This document shows, piece by piece, positions 53,323-61,216 of a DNA stretch of 64,000 bases. Source of the DNA: Sugiyamaella lignohabitans (lineage: Eukaryota > Ascomycota > Dipodascomycetes > Dipodascales > Trichomonascaceae); assembly GCF_001640025.1 (NCBI RefSeq), contig NC_031672.1, positions 868,001-932,000 of the forward strand, given 5' to 3'. The position numbers and the translations under genes are program-made. The notes below the pieces were generated by a model. It saw only the letters and a list, made by a program, of their open reading frames with translations, searched no databases and was not told the DNA's origin. The first letter of the stretch is position 1. Every line of letters starts with the position of its first letter.

Positions 53323-54939
53323 CTAATCCAGTCCCCTAGCAGCGAGCTCGACGTAGTCGAGGACACGGCGACTGTTTTCCTGGCGAACTCTGAGTAGAGC
53401 AGTGGCGATGTTGACGAGGTCTCGCAGCACAATAATGAGCATGCCGCCGATAATGTTGCGATTGAACTTGTCGGGGACGAGGCGGCGGAAAGCAGGGATC
53501 AGACTGAGCCCTGAGCCCATGATGCCGCTGAAAAGTGGCAGGAGAAGGGTGTTTCCAGCCCGCAGCGACCAGCCCTGAGAACTGAAAACCCAGTCGGCGG
53601 CCCGTTGTCGTCGCACCAACCTCGCATCAGCAGGTCCTCCATTGTTGTTTTCGGCTTGGCCGTTTGCTATATTGTTGTTGTTGTTATTGTTGTTGTCTTG
53701 ATTGGCATTGTTTAACTGACCGGCCAAGGGGTCGTCGAGATTGCCATTCACTTGATCCTGGCCAACAGGCGGGATTGCGTCGTCATCCTGGATAACAGGT
53801 GGGATGGCATTATCGACAGCTGCTGCTGGCAAAACAGCTCGATCTAACGCATTGGCAACTAGAACTCCGAGTCTTCCTAAAAGAAGTGTCAATATATTCC
53901 GTCTCTGACCAACCCGTCCTCCTCTTCGTCCGGCTTGATCTGGACCCGCACCAGCTAGTCCATTCATATTATCGTTATTTCCATCTTCATCCGCAATTCC
54001 GTCACCAATATTGCCAGCTGGATCATCACCAGCACCACCAGCATTTTCATCATGTAACACAATTTCAAAATTTACACCCAGCGCACGCAACGGACCGCCG
54101 TTATTATCGTCATCGTCAAAAGCCAATTCCACACCAGCACCTTCACCATCGCCACGACCAGTCAGACCTTGACTAAATGAAGGACGAATCCTCGCGGCAC
54201 ATAACTGGATAATAGGCTCGACTAACGAGTCATAAAGAACATGATATCCGATTCTCGCCAGAGGTAGCAATGCCATTGTGAGTCTTGGGCCAGTCAATTT
54301 CCACGGTAAATGGTCGCCATCAGACAATGTCAGAGGCATTAATAACGTAACCACATCAGCAAAAGTCGACCGACTTCCTGATAATAGCAATACTATTGGA
54401 ATCGACGGGACCAGCAGCATTCGTCGTACCGACAGTGGTTGAATCTGGACAAACTGGTCAGTGACTGAAATGCCCAATAACGGCAGGGCCATGTCTCTAG
54501 GACATATACATCGTATGGAAGCAGCACCAAGGGCATACAAAGAAGTATACACGGCACTTGCGATAGAACCGCCAATCACAGTGACAAAAAACAGCTGGAA
54601 CCCACTAGCATTGGCCGCTTCAATCCGGTCACGAAGCTGAATAAATAACGACTTGGACTTGGCGATATGAATAGCGGATTTGCACTGAGGACACTGGGGA
54701 GTTTTCGGCCCCGAATTATACAGCAACGACCGCGGATTAGTTGAAGCGACCTCTGCTGCCCATTCTAACAGACAGGTCTGATGCGATACCAGATTACACC
54801 GACACGGCCGGCACCAATGGTGGTCTTTCTGATTATGAGGAGGCGGCTCGTCCGCCGTACCCAAACAGATCCAGCACCTGTAATCTTCCTGATTCAACGG
54901 CCTCAATCCTGGCGACACGGACTCCAATCTGTCCGACAT
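53323..54939 (-). CDS. RING-CH (MARCH-type) membrane E3 ubiquitin ligase
   Basis: 538 residues. An N-terminal RING-CH finger begins at CWIC (C22, C25), continues through WCRPCRC and SHQTC, and closes with CPQC near residue 85, a C4HC3 arrangement. Hydrophobic segments follow (GFQLFFVTVIGGSIASAVYT, MLLVPSIPIVLLL, and a C-terminal pair near LLLPLFSGIMGSGLSLIPAF and GGMLIIVLRDLVNIA), with a long Asp/Asn/Gly-rich loop including a run of eight or nine Asn. Such ligases ubiquitinate membrane proteins. The protein is too short and has too few helices for Doa10/Ssm4, so it is a separate fungal member that I cannot name. Confidence 0.88.
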   Translation of the reverse strand: MSDRLESVSPGLRPLNQEDYRCWICLGTADEPPPHNQKDHHWCRPCRCNLVSHQTCLLEWAAEVASTNPRSLLYNSGPKTPQCPQCKSAIHIAKSKSLFIQLRDRIEAANASGFQLFFVTVIGGSIASAVYTSLYALGAASIRCICPRDMALPLLGISVTDQFVQIQPLSVRRMLLVPSIPIVLLLSGSRSTFADVVTLLMPLTLSDGDHLPWKLTGPRLTMALLPLARIGYHVLYDSLVEPIIQLCAARIRPSFSQGLTGRGDGEGAGVELAFDDDDNNGGPLRALGVNFEIVLHDENAGGAGDDPAGNIGDGIADEDGNNDNMNGLAGAGPDQAGRRGGRVGQRRNILTLLLGRLGVLVANALDRAVLPAAAVDNAIPPVIQDDDAIPPVGQDQVNGNLDDPLAGQLNNANQDNNNNNNNNIANGQAENNNGGPADARLVRRQRAADWVFSSQGWSLRAGNTLLLPLFSGIMGSGLSLIPAFRRLVPDKFNRNIIGGMLIIVLRDLVNIATALLRVRQENSRRVLDYVELAARGLD

Positions 54940-55060
54940 TGGTGCAATACTCTCTCCTAAACTCTATCACCCGAACATCGCTAATTAGGTCCGCTTATCA
55001 CGAGACTCCCAGCCGCACCCTGTGGGGCCGGTGGTCCCTGCGTCTCAGGGGGTGGGGTGC

Positions 55061-55291
55061 TGCCTCCGGCGGCTGGGGCTCCGCCCCAGACCCCGCTGCT
55101 CCTCTCGCTTCGCTCGAGTCGGGCGTTGGGGGACGGGCTGGTGCTGGGGTTTTGGGAGAAAAGGGGCGGAATTCGGTGCCGAATGGGCTCGAAACCAGGG
55201 GAAACCCGCCGTTGCTGGTCCGCCGACGCCCGACTCGAGCGAAGCGAGAGGAGCAGCGGGGTCTGGGGCGGAGCCCCAGCCGCCGGAGGCA
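55061..55291. repeat. GC-palindrome element with about 100-bp spacer
   Basis: Left arm 55061-55123 and right arm from about 55228 to 55291 are exact inverted partners including GACCCCGCTGCTCC / GGAGCAGCGGGGTC and inner CTCGAGTCGGGCG / CGCCCGACTCGAG. Confidence 0.94.
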
Positions 55292-55690
55292 GCTCCCGCA
55301 CCCACCTTGGCCCTGCCGATGGCCGTTAGGGTCCATGATTTAAGGTTATACTACAGTAGGGCTAGGATGTGGCCGAGTCGGGAAGTGGCCCCGGCTGGCG
55401 GGTGGGGTTGGTCCGGTGCGTGCTTACAAATAATCCGGTTGATGAGTGTCGGTTGGTGGCGAAAATGTGACAGGGTTGTGATCAACAGGGACGCCTGTTG
55501 TTCCCCCAGAGAATTGGTCGGGTTTGGTGCAGAAATCGGCTGGCGAGACATGTTTCTAACGGTGCTGATGCGCGGCTGGTCGGCAGGTTTCTCCTTATGT
55601 GGCTCCGGAGCACGACCGTTGAATGCCCCACCTGGACCACAGGGAGGGGTAGTCACCTGGGATTTTGGAGGGGCAGAGAGAGTGGCTGGT

Positions 55691-55766
55691 GAGTGGCTGA
55701 GTGACTGAGTGAGTGACTGAGTGAGTGACTGAGTGAGTGACTGAGTGAGTGACTGAGTGAGCTGAC
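55691..55766. repeat. 12-bp minisatellite GAGTGAGTGACT, about six units
   Basis: Near-perfect tandem array in the dehydrogenase upstream region; GACT/GAGT-only composition. Confidence 0.92.
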
Positions 55767-55950
55767 TGGAGAGAAATGAGTTTATTGGATGTAGCGGGAG
55801 TAGCGAGTGCCAGGCTTGGCCGCAGAATGCAGCGGAAATCCAAGCGCATATTTCTCCACACTCAGCCAACCGTCGCTGTGAGTTAGTTGCGTTGACCCCC
55901 ACGCAGGTGTCATGTAACACACTCACTCTCTTGGGCTCCCGACCGAATAC

Positions 55951-56058
55951 ATATAGATATATATATATATATATATAGTGGGGTGAGACATCAATCGCAA
56001 CATCAGAATATTTTTGTCACTTCTCACTTGTCATTGCCATTGTCATTGTCATTGTCAA
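55951..56058. repeat. TA-dinucleotide run and TTGTCA hexamer repeat
   Basis: A TA run at 55951-55978 (with one interruption) may supply a TATA-like promoter element about 210 bp before the dehydrogenase start. A TTGTCA/CATTGT hexamer array follows at 56029-56058. Confidence 0.8.
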
Positions 56059-56186
56059 TTCTTTTGGTGATATTCCATTTGGTTCAATTGACTGAATTGT
56101 TCATTTGATTCTCGATACACTTGTATTCTACTCTATTATTCACAGACTGTAGGTTTACTCACACCGACCGTATACTGACGCTCAAC

Positions 56187-57302
56187 ATGGTTTACACACT
56201 GAAATGGGGTATTTTGGCCACTGGTGGCATTGCTACCACCTTTGCCAAGGACATTCTGGCTGACCCTGGTCTTCGTAATGTGTCGGATGTCAAGCACGAG
56301 ATTGTAGCAGTGGCCTCGTCGTCGTCTGCTGAACGGGCCAAGAAGTTTGCTGAGGAAGTGGGTGCGCCTTCTGCCGCTGCTTATGGCAACTACGAGCAAT
56401 TGGTTGCTGATAAGAACGTCGATGTCATTTACGTGGCTACTCCTCACAGTCACCACTACCAAAATGCCAAACTCGCTCTTGAGGCCGGCAAAAACGTGCT
56501 CTGTGAGAAGCCCTTCACCATCAATGCCAAGCAATTAAAGCATTTGGTTAAGATTGCTAGAGAAAAGAAACTGTTTTTGATGGAGGCTGTTTGGACCAGA
56601 TACTTCCCAATGACACTGGAACTTCAAAAGCTTCTTTTCAAGGACAGAATAATCGGCAAGATCCTACGAGTCAGTTCTGATCTGGCAGTTCCATTCAACA
56701 TTCCCAACGACTTTGATCCTAAACACCGTATGAAGAACCCCGAGCTCGGTGGTGGTGCTCTGCTGGATCTGGGTATCTACTCTCTTACATGGATTTTCAT
56801 CACTGCGTTTGCTGAACCCGAGAACAAGAGACAGGCTCCTAAAGTCAATGGTAGCATTCTGTTCACCAAAGACACCAAAGTTGACGAGCACACGACTGTC
56901 AACCTGATTTTCCCCGAATCACACGTTTCTGCTGTTGCTACCACGTCCATGACGGGATTGTCTGAGCACGACAACGTGTGTCTCATCCAAGGTGAGAAGG
57001 GATACATCAAGGTCGACTTCCCCACTTACCGTCCCGAAGGATTCACCATCAACCTCTACCAAGACGGCATCAAAGGCAGCGGCAAGAACTTGAAAACCGA
57101 GCACAAATCGTACCCCATTCCCGGCGGCCACGGCATGCATTGGGAGGCCGACGAGGTCGCCAGATGTCTCCGCGACGGCAAACTCGAGTCCTCGCTCATG
57201 CCCCTCGACGAGAGCATCATCATCGCCGAGGCCATGGACAAGGTCCGCGAAGTCAACGATTTCAAGTACCCTGCTGCCCTCGAGGCCGTCGACCAGTACT
57301 AA
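56187..57302 (+). CDS. Gfo/Idh/MocA oxidoreductase, dimeric dihydrodiol dehydrogenase-like
   Basis: 371 residues from the ATG at 56187; an upstream in-frame start at 56121 is less likely. The N-terminal Rossmann fold has WGILATGGIATTFAKD and VYVATPHSHH-type sequence (VIYVATPHSHHYQNAKLAL), followed by the family hallmark EKPF (VLCEKPFTINAKQ) with its catalytic Lys. MEAVWTRYFP and GGGALLDLGIYS are strongly conserved in dihydrodiol/D-xylose dehydrogenases. The likely reaction is NADP(+)-dependent oxidation of trans-dihydrodiols or D-xylose; the sequence does not decide between them. No signal peptide, so it is cytosolic. The 3' end is convergent with the PEBP gene, with a GC-palindrome between. 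Confidence 0.9.
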   Translation: MVYTLKWGILATGGIATTFAKDILADPGLRNVSDVKHEIVAVASSSSAERAKKFAEEVGAPSAAAYGNYEQLVADKNVDVIYVATPHSHHYQNAKLALEAGKNVLCEKPFTINAKQLKHLVKIAREKKLFLMEAVWTRYFPMTLELQKLLFKDRIIGKILRVSSDLAVPFNIPNDFDPKHRMKNPELGGGALLDLGIYSLTWIFITAFAEPENKRQAPKVNGSILFTKDTKVDEHTTVNLIFPESHVSAVATTSMTGLSEHDNVCLIQGEKGYIKVDFPTYRPEGFTINLYQDGIKGSGKNLKTEHKSYPIPGGHGMHWEADEVARCLRDGKLESSLMPLDESIIIAEAMDKVREVNDFKYPAALEAVDQY

Positions 57303-57332
57303 TCTCCTGAATACACTTGTTTTCTCCGGCAC

Positions 57333-57511
57333 TGCCTCCGGCGGCTGGGGCTCCGCCCCAGACCCCGCTGCTCCTCTCGCTTCGCTCGAGTCGGGCGTCG
57401 GGAGGTCGTCAGGTCTGTAAATTTTATATATAATGTGGCTGCCCGACGCCCGACTCGAGCGAAGCGAGAGGAGCAGCGGGGTCTGGGGTGGAGCCCCAGC
57501 CGCCGGAGGCA
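57333..57511. repeat. GC-palindrome element, full length, between convergent genes
   Basis: It starts 30 bp after the dehydrogenase stop and ends 34 bp beyond the PEBP gene stop. Both arms have the CTCGAG-type inner end and matching variable bases, with a spacer of about 57 bp. Confidence 0.95.
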
Positions 57512-57545
57512 CAACTCTCCGTCCAAAGAAAGTGATCGTTTATTA

Positions 57546-58142
57546 CTAGTGTTTAGCGTCGGTACGCTCGAAAGTGCCGATGACGGTGCCTGTGGAGACG
57601 GCCCATTTCTCGAGGTAGGCGATGAGCTCGGGCTCTTCGACGAGTGGGTTGAGACGGGGTGCTTCTTGTTTGATGGCGTAGATGGTGAAGTAGTAGCGGT
57701 GGGGGCCGTGGTTGATGATGGGTCGCGGTCCTAGGTAGCCCGTGTGTCCTCGGAAAGCCTTGCCACAGGTCAGTTTGTCGGACGACTCTTTGGAGTCGAA
57801 GTAGCCTTCGGGGAACTCTTTTTGAACGGGAAGGTTATAGGCGACTGTGTGGGTAATGGGTTTAGGAAGAGGCACATCGAGGTCTTGGAGAACAAAAACC
57901 AGGCTTCCAGTGTCGCTGGGAATGTTTTCCACTGTTAATGGTGGAGAAGTGTCTTCGCCAACTCCTTCACCACCGTACTTCCATGGCATGTGCTGACCGT
58001 CTTCAAAAGCACTGCTGGTGACGACCAATTCGGTAGGGATCTTGGCCAGAGATGGTTTGTTCTTCAACAGCATATCCTCGGTAGGAGGTGTGAATATTTT
58101 TGGAAGGACAAATCCAAATATCTTTTCCACGAACACGTGCAT
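57546..58142 (-). CDS. Phosphatidylethanolamine-binding protein (PEBP/YbhB family)
   Basis: 198 residues. Landmarks: TSPPLTVENIP, VLQDLDVPLP (the DPD-like anion-site stretch), THTVAYNLP, and GYLGPRPIINHGPHRYYFTIYAI, which carries the GxHRY motif of the ligand pocket. The family binds phospholipid headgroups or small anions and can inhibit proteases or kinases (yeast Tfs1 inhibits carboxypeptidase Y). The size and GPRP...HGPHRY wording place it nearer the bacterial-like/fungal YbhB group than Tfs1. The N-terminal hydrophobic stretch (VEKIFGFVLPKIF) is short and probably not a signal. Function here is unassigned. Confidence 0.9.
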   Translation of the reverse strand: MHVFVEKIFGFVLPKIFTPPTEDMLLKNKPSLAKIPTELVVTSSAFEDGQHMPWKYGGEGVGEDTSPPLTVENIPSDTGSLVFVLQDLDVPLPKPITHTVAYNLPVQKEFPEGYFDSKESSDKLTCGKAFRGHTGYLGPRPIINHGPHRYYFTIYAIKQEAPRLNPLVEEPELIAYLEKWAVSTGTVIGTFERTDAKH

Positions 58143-58979
58143 TTTGGCTGAAATCTGTGTATATTTCTGGTATTCGGCTTGTACAATTAATTAGTGATAA
58201 GAGCTATCAGCAATCGACAATCGGCTGGTAGTTGGATTTAGAAAAGTAGTGATCCTGTCAGTGACAATTGACTGGATATCTCACAATAGCCAGAACAACC
58301 AGACCTAATATAATAATTAGGATGATTAAACGACGATATCAAGAATAAGAGATGTGAGAAAAAAATAAGGAGGTTAGTGGCCTGTTAGCCAGATTTATAC
58401 TGGCAGATCAGTGCGCATCAAACCGAACTGGTTCATCTGACGTGCATAAACTCCGACAAGAACCGTTGCAATATAGCGATCTCCTGGTTCGTCCCAGTGA
58501 TACTTAGGCTTTTTAAGATTCTATCCCCCACTGAGCATATCCCCTAGTCCCCTAGTATCCAAATATCCAACATCCGATTATACTAATTACCATCATCCAA
58601 TGCGAAAATAGAAATCCAGCCAGTAAAAGTGTCTCTACTCTGCTAATAACAGTTTGGAAAGGCAGCAGTCAGTGCACTAATTTTCACTAAGTCCGTCATG
58701 CCGAAATCGCGCATCGCTTACAGCGCCGATGCCGGTTTACATGCTTTATCATTCCGAAATCTGAGTACATAAGCGCGATGCAACTTAATTACGACTGCAT
58801 GTACCGGTAGTGATTCGGCTTGTCGTTACCACTACTGAAAGCTACAACATTATTACCGTTAGCTCTACAGGATTATCACTGGAATTGACTTTGATATCCA
58901 TTGCGCCGTTGTTATCACTGCATTTGCTGTTGCAGCTAGTGCCATTACATCTGTCAGAGCGCTGGGCCCCCCTGATTTA

Positions 58980-60230
58980 AGCATTATTACCTCTAGTACT
59001 TTTATCCTAGAACTGTCACTGGATACTTACTAGAATAATCTCTAGTGTACTATCACTGGCATTCAATTGCCAGGGTTCCATAACGAGAAAGCTCATTCTA
59101 GAAAGCTCACGAGAAAGCTCACTCTAGAAAGCTTACTAGAAAGCTCACTAGAAAGCTCACTAGAAATCACACTGGAATTATCATCTCTAGTCTACTATCA
59201 CTAGTATACTGCTGCTAGCCTCTCATCCATAGTATCCAATCACTAGTATCCTATCAAAAGTATACTGTCAGTTGCATACCGGCCTCTAGTCAGTTATCAC
59301 TGGAACTCTGACAGGGATACTATCTCAAGTACTATCACTAGAATAGTATCACTAGTCTACATCAACAGTATACACTCTCTAGAGTACTATCAGAAGGAAA
59401 GATACTATCAGTAGAATACAGTCTCTAGTCTGCCCTCACTAGAGCTATTAGTCGAAAGTATACTGTCTGTACCACCCATCTCAAGCTGCTAGCACTAGAA
59501 GAGTATCACTAGTCTACAATCAACAGTATACACTCTCTAGAGTACTGTCAGCACTCCATAGAACGATCACAGCTATACTAGTACAACTAAAGCACGGTAA
59601 CCAGAATCTCTTCCCTAGTATTGAATCTGTAGTGTACTATCAGGAGCTTACAATCTCTAGCGTATCAGAAGAATACTGTCACAGCCTACTGGATACTATC
59701 ACTAGTCTACAGGGTCAAGACCACCTATCACTAGTATACTGTCACTGGTATACAATCGCCAGTCTACTATCAACGACGCACCATTACCATTACTCCATCA
59801 CTGGACTTATCAACAGCATACTATCACTAGAGTTAGAGCACCGTTACCAGTATCTCATCATTAGTATACTATCTTCAGTCTACTGACATTAGTCTCCTAT
59901 CTCTAGTATACGACCAGCAGTCTACCATAACCGGAGCTATTATCTCTAGTATACTATCAGTACAGCCTCTGCCCTATTATCAACAGTATATTATCTATTG
60001 GCTATCCACAGTCACTGTCACTGCCACTAGAAGCTCATCAGTGATATTAACATCTTCAGTCTAGTATATACAGTATACTACTTCTGGTATTCTATCTCTA
60101 GACTATCAACAGCATACTGCAGACTGTGAATAGTATACTGCTACAACTAAGGGTAACTAGTATCTGATCACTAGTATACAGTCTCTACTCGATTGTTAAT
60201 AGTGTACTACCACTAGAGAGTACTGCACCC
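58980..60230. repeat. Degenerate CTAGTATACTATCA satellite-like tract
   Basis: About 1.2 kb made largely of shuffled short words: ACTATCACTAGT, TAGTATACTATC, CAACAGTATAC, TCTCTAG. No fixed period is visible, but words recur dozens of times on the same strand. CTAG and TATAC are strongly over-represented. It includes the more regular AGAAAGCTCACT array. Confidence 0.85.
59084..59172. repeat. Short tandem array TAGAAAGCTCAC, about seven units
   Basis: Units of 12 bp (some 14) containing AGAAAGCTCACT or AGAAAGCTTACT, within the larger degenerate tract. Confidence 0.85.
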
Positions 60231-60387
60231 AGATTTCACTCCTGATAATCTTCCCATTGCGACCACTAGCACGCTATCATCCCATTCATATCTTCACATC
60301 GTCATCTGCCTCAACTCCTACTGTAACATATTATTCTGTACTGAGTACTCATCCGATACCTGCCCCATCATCTTCTCGTTGCATACA

Positions 60388-60954
60388 ATGTTTTCCGAAG
60401 AATGTCCATTCTGCGACATTGCTGCCAGTAACCGTCCTGGCTCGCTGGAATCGACGTCCACCGTCTTCTACTCCACCGAGCATGTGCTGGCATTTCTCGA
60501 CATCCAACCGCTGGTTTCCTCAGCAGCCCATGTCCTCGTCACCAGTCGCAAACACTACAAAACACTGGACGAGCTTGCATCTGATCCCGACACTTCAGCT
60601 GCTCTCGGAATAGCACTTGCCAAAGTATCCAAAGCCCTCAAGACCCAGTTCGGTGCCGAGGCATTCAACATCGTGCAAAACAACGGCTCCGCTGCTGGCC
60701 AAGTGGTTCCCCATGTCCACTTCCACGTCGTCATCCGCAAACAACAGACCAACCCGCCCTCCACTCTACCCAAATCCGCCGACCTGATGAAAACACTCCT
60801 CTCAGCCCCCTCCTACGACTCTCTCGACTTCAAAACCAAAATGGCCTACTCCTCCCTCATCTTCGGCCGTGGAACCCGCCAAGACCTCGACGACTCATGG
60901 GCCGCTACTCTCGTCCCCCAACTACGAACTGCCCTGTCGTCCCCGAAACTTTGA
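60388..60954 (+). CDS. HIT-family (Hnt1/HINT-like) nucleotide hydrolase
   Basis: 188 residues from the ATG at 60388. CPFCDIAA at the start resembles the zinc-binding Cys pair of HINT proteins. LAFLDIQPL and HVLVTSRKHY follow, then NIVQNNGSAAGQ and the histidine triad HVHFHV (H109, H111, H113), with H113 or its neighbour the nucleophile. HINT enzymes hydrolyse AMP-lysine and nucleoside phosphoramidates. The C-terminal extension (SSLIFGRGTRQDLDD) is common in fungal HIT proteins but absent in S. cerevisiae Hnt1. Convergent with the B-type cyclin; a GC-palindrome begins 12 bp after its stop. Confidence 0.93.
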   Translation: MFSEECPFCDIAASNRPGSLESTSTVFYSTEHVLAFLDIQPLVSSAAHVLVTSRKHYKTLDELASDPDTSAALGIALAKVSKALKTQFGAEAFNIVQNNGSAAGQVVPHVHFHVVIRKQQTNPPSTLPKSADLMKTLLSAPSYDSLDFKTKMAYSSLIFGRGTRQDLDDSWAATLVPQLRTALSSPKL

Positions 60955-60966
60955 GGAGGGGCATAC

Positions 60967-61104
60967 TGCCTCCGGCGGCTGGGGCTCCGCCCCAGACCCC
61001 GCTGCTCCTCTCGCTGCGCTCGAGTCGGTTCCGTCGACGGTCCCAGCAGTCTCCTGCGAAGCAGGAGCCACGGGGTCTGGGGCGAAGCCCCAGCCGCCGG
61101 AGGC
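60967..61104. repeat. GC-palindrome element, full length, between HIT and B-type cyclin genes
   Basis: 12 bp past the HIT stop and 112 bp beyond the cyclin stop. Left end CTCGCTGCGCTCGAG, right hairpin CTCCTGCGAAGCAGGAG; the variable bases differ between arms (CCGCTG against CCACGG). Confidence 0.95.
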
Positions 61105-61216
61105 TGCGTGGACGTGTGTGTCGTGAAAGGTATTACAATTGTACATAGAACATTAAAACAGAGCGAGAATAAGTTAGAGAATAATTAGAAAAAAAAAGAA
61201 GCGTGATGCCGGTGGG

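Larger units (their letters stand above)
54940..56186. other. Divergent promoter region between RING-CH and dehydrogenase genes
   Basis: Holds one GC-palindrome element and three simple repeats (12-bp GAGTGAGTGACT array, TA run, TTGTCA hexamers) near the dehydrogenase start. No gene is supported; open frames across the elements are artefacts. Confidence 0.65.
58143..60387. other. Long intergenic region with degenerate satellite
   Basis: No gene is supported over 2.2 kb. The first 0.8 kb is ordinary AT-rich DNA; from about 58980 to 60230 it is the degenerate repeat described separately. It separates the PEBP and HIT gene promoters (divergent pair). Confidence 0.65.
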
